7,606 bases of DNA from CAZKUN01 sp964555935 (GTDB taxonomy: Bacteria; Armatimonadota; Zipacnadia; Zipacnadales; VGFC01). A model generated the notes under the pieces. The model saw only the letters and a list, made by a program, of their open reading frames with translations. It had not been told where the DNA came from and made no database searches. The position numbers were made by a program, and so were the translations under genes. The stretch spans positions 1-7,606 of the forward strand of contig CAZKUN010000354.1 of assembly GCA_964555935.1 (NCBI GenBank), given 5' to 3'. How positions within the stretch are numbered: position 1 is the first letter of the stretch; the number at the start of each line of letters is the position of its first letter. Shown here in pieces: positions 7,084 through 7,606 of this stretch.

Positions 7084-7128
7084 TCGGATTCCCCCAGATT
7101 CAGGGACGATGAGTTTCCAGACGCTACG
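7084..7128 (-). repeat. Dispersed direct repeat, copy B
   Basis: This is the partner of the segment at 1113-1157: same orientation, 35 of 45 positions identical, no gaps, 5971 bases away start to start. The palindrome of copy A is weakened, but two of its pairs become wobble pairs in minus-strand RNA (C-G to U-G and G-C to G-U), so a hairpin could persist. The last bases supply the TAG stop (7124-7126) of the short gene that ends here, suggesting that the repeat interrupted that gene. Confidence 0.7.
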
Positions 7129-7336
7129 CCCGCTCGAAGGTCTCGTCACAGCGCTCCTCCAGCCACTCGTCCAACTCATCCATCATGGCCACTTCCGGGG
7201 CGAGATGGACCGTGGAGCTGCCCTCCAGCCTCTGCGAGTGTTCGCCCGCGTCCCCGTCCAAGCTACTCGTCCAGTCGAGGTACGGCTTCCTCGGCCTCAT
7301 AACGATGGCCGAGCGGTTGACGGCGGGCGTCGGCAT
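7124..7336 (-). CDS. Short conserved hypothetical protein, probably truncated at the C-terminus
   Basis: This encodes 70 residues with strong G/C preference at third codon positions, typical of real genes in this window. The N-terminus, MPTPAVNRSAIVMRPRKPYL followed by DW, matches a pattern I recall from small uncharacterised bacterial proteins (VNRSA, RPK-like, P-[FY]-L-x-W). A strongly acidic stretch follows (DELDEWLEERCDETFE). From memory, relatives run to more than 100 residues, with a Trp-rich C-terminal part that is absent here. The stop lies inside repeat copy B, and I found no C-terminal remnant between the repeat and the lyase gene. The ATG at 7336 was chosen because the conserved part begins there; upstream residues to 7471 lack motifs. 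The nearest Shine-Dalgarno-like sequence is too far away (AAGGA about 25 bases upstream), so expression is uncertain. Function unknown; possibly a pseudogene. Confidence 0.55.
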   Translation of the reverse strand: MPTPAVNRSAIVMRPRKPYLDWTSSLDGDAGEHSQRLEGSSTVHLAPEVAMMDELDEWLEERCDETFERA

Positions 7337-7524
7337 ATCAATGAGTCGCGTGGGATCCCCTTCCTTCGGACTGCTCGGTCGGCACTGCAGCGCCAAACAC
7401 CCACCCGTGCACGCCGGGAGCGGAACGGCCCGGGTCAGCGATGCGAGCGAGACCTGTTGGCGATGGATCACTCAAACGCCGGTTGGCCGTCTGAGTAGCG
7501 GGCACGTCTCTCCTGGACGGCTCC

Positions 7525-7606
7525 TCATTCGTCCGTTAGGCTTACCCGCATCGGGATTCGGAAGGCGTTCTGGCCCTCTATGGTGCGCCGCGGGAAGTAG
7601 ACCTCC
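7525..7606 (-). CDS. C-terminal end of an unidentified gene running off the right edge
   Basis: The minus-strand frame beginning at 7605 reads 26 codons, EVYFPRRTIEGQNAFRIPMR then VSLTDE, and ends with TGA at 7525-7527. About four fifths of its codons end in G or C, whereas the other open frame over the same bases lacks this bias. This codon signature supports a real gene end on the same strand as all its neighbours. About 188 bases separate it from the short gene downstream. The visible tail is too short to name a family. Confidence 0.5.
   Translation of the reverse strand, partial: EVYFPRRTIEGQNAFRIPMRVSLTDE

Larger units (their letters stand above)
6796..7123. other. Gene-free upstream region of the lyase operon
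   Basis: I see no convincing gene here. Open frames crossing it lack motifs and start outside natural start contexts. It contains repeat copy B up to its stop-codon end, a small inverted repeat (6911-6928), and two TGTGGGAG copies on the minus strand 19 bases apart (6889-6896 and 6870-6877 on plus). A promoter for the operon is expected here; CTGACA-like sequence occurs near 7040 but without a matching -10, so I do not call one. Confidence 0.6.

Noticed and set aside
1113..7128. Composite transposon with the direct repeats as insertion-sequence ends
   Set aside because: There is no transposase or recombinase between or beside the repeats, no terminal inverted repeats, and no target duplication I could see. 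I keep only the repeats themselves.
7337..7471. 45-residue upstream extension of the small gene to an ATG at 7471
   Set aside because: The conserved start pattern begins at the ATG at 7336. The extra residues show no motif and weaker codon bias.
6863..7498. Plus-strand open frame of 211 codons across the upstream region
   Set aside because: It is antisense to the small conserved gene and to the lyase leader. Its translation is low-complexity and rich in Arg and Pro, without motifs.

Overview
The window is GC-rich bacterial DNA. Every gene I can support lies on the minus strand, so transcription runs from high to low coordinates. There is no rRNA, tRNA, CRISPR array or recognisable transposase. 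The mix of a secreted heparinase II/III-type lyase with an added N-terminal alpha/beta domain, a GH95-like glycoside hydrolase and lineage-restricted small proteins suggests an environmental polysaccharide degrader. Armatimonadota, Planctomycetota or Verrucomicrobiota-like lineages would fit, but this is inference from gene content, not a marker-gene assignment.

Layout, in the direction of transcription. At the right edge is the last stretch of a gene that enters from outside (7606-7525). Next is a short conserved-type gene (7336-7124) that looks cut off at its C-terminus, with its stop codon inside a short repeat (copy B, 7084-7128). After about 330 bases of mostly non-coding sequence comes a two-gene operon: a large exported heparinase II/III-family protein (6795-3562), then a GH95-like glycoside hydrolase (3538-1271). 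The gap between them is about 23 bases and holds a good Shine-Dalgarno sequence. Downstream is a 409-base gene-free stretch with a second, diverged copy of the repeat (copy A, 1113-1157) and several inverted repeats. The last gene, at the left edge, is a nucleotidyltransferase of the NTP_transf_5 type (861-37), which appears to stop early.

The two central genes plausibly act on one glycan. The exported lyase would cleave a uronic-acid-containing chain by beta-elimination. The GH95-like enzyme, which has no visible signal peptide, would trim a side-chain sugar inside the cell or be exported by another route. Their substrate cannot be read from sequence.

The most unusual structure is the pair of 45-base direct repeats about 5.97 kb apart that bracket the operon. 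They are 35/45 identical without gaps, and 9 of the 10 differences are transitions. One copy supplies the stop of a truncated gene. The genes on both sides of the operon look C-terminally shortened, so the region may have been remodelled by a small repeated element of unknown type.
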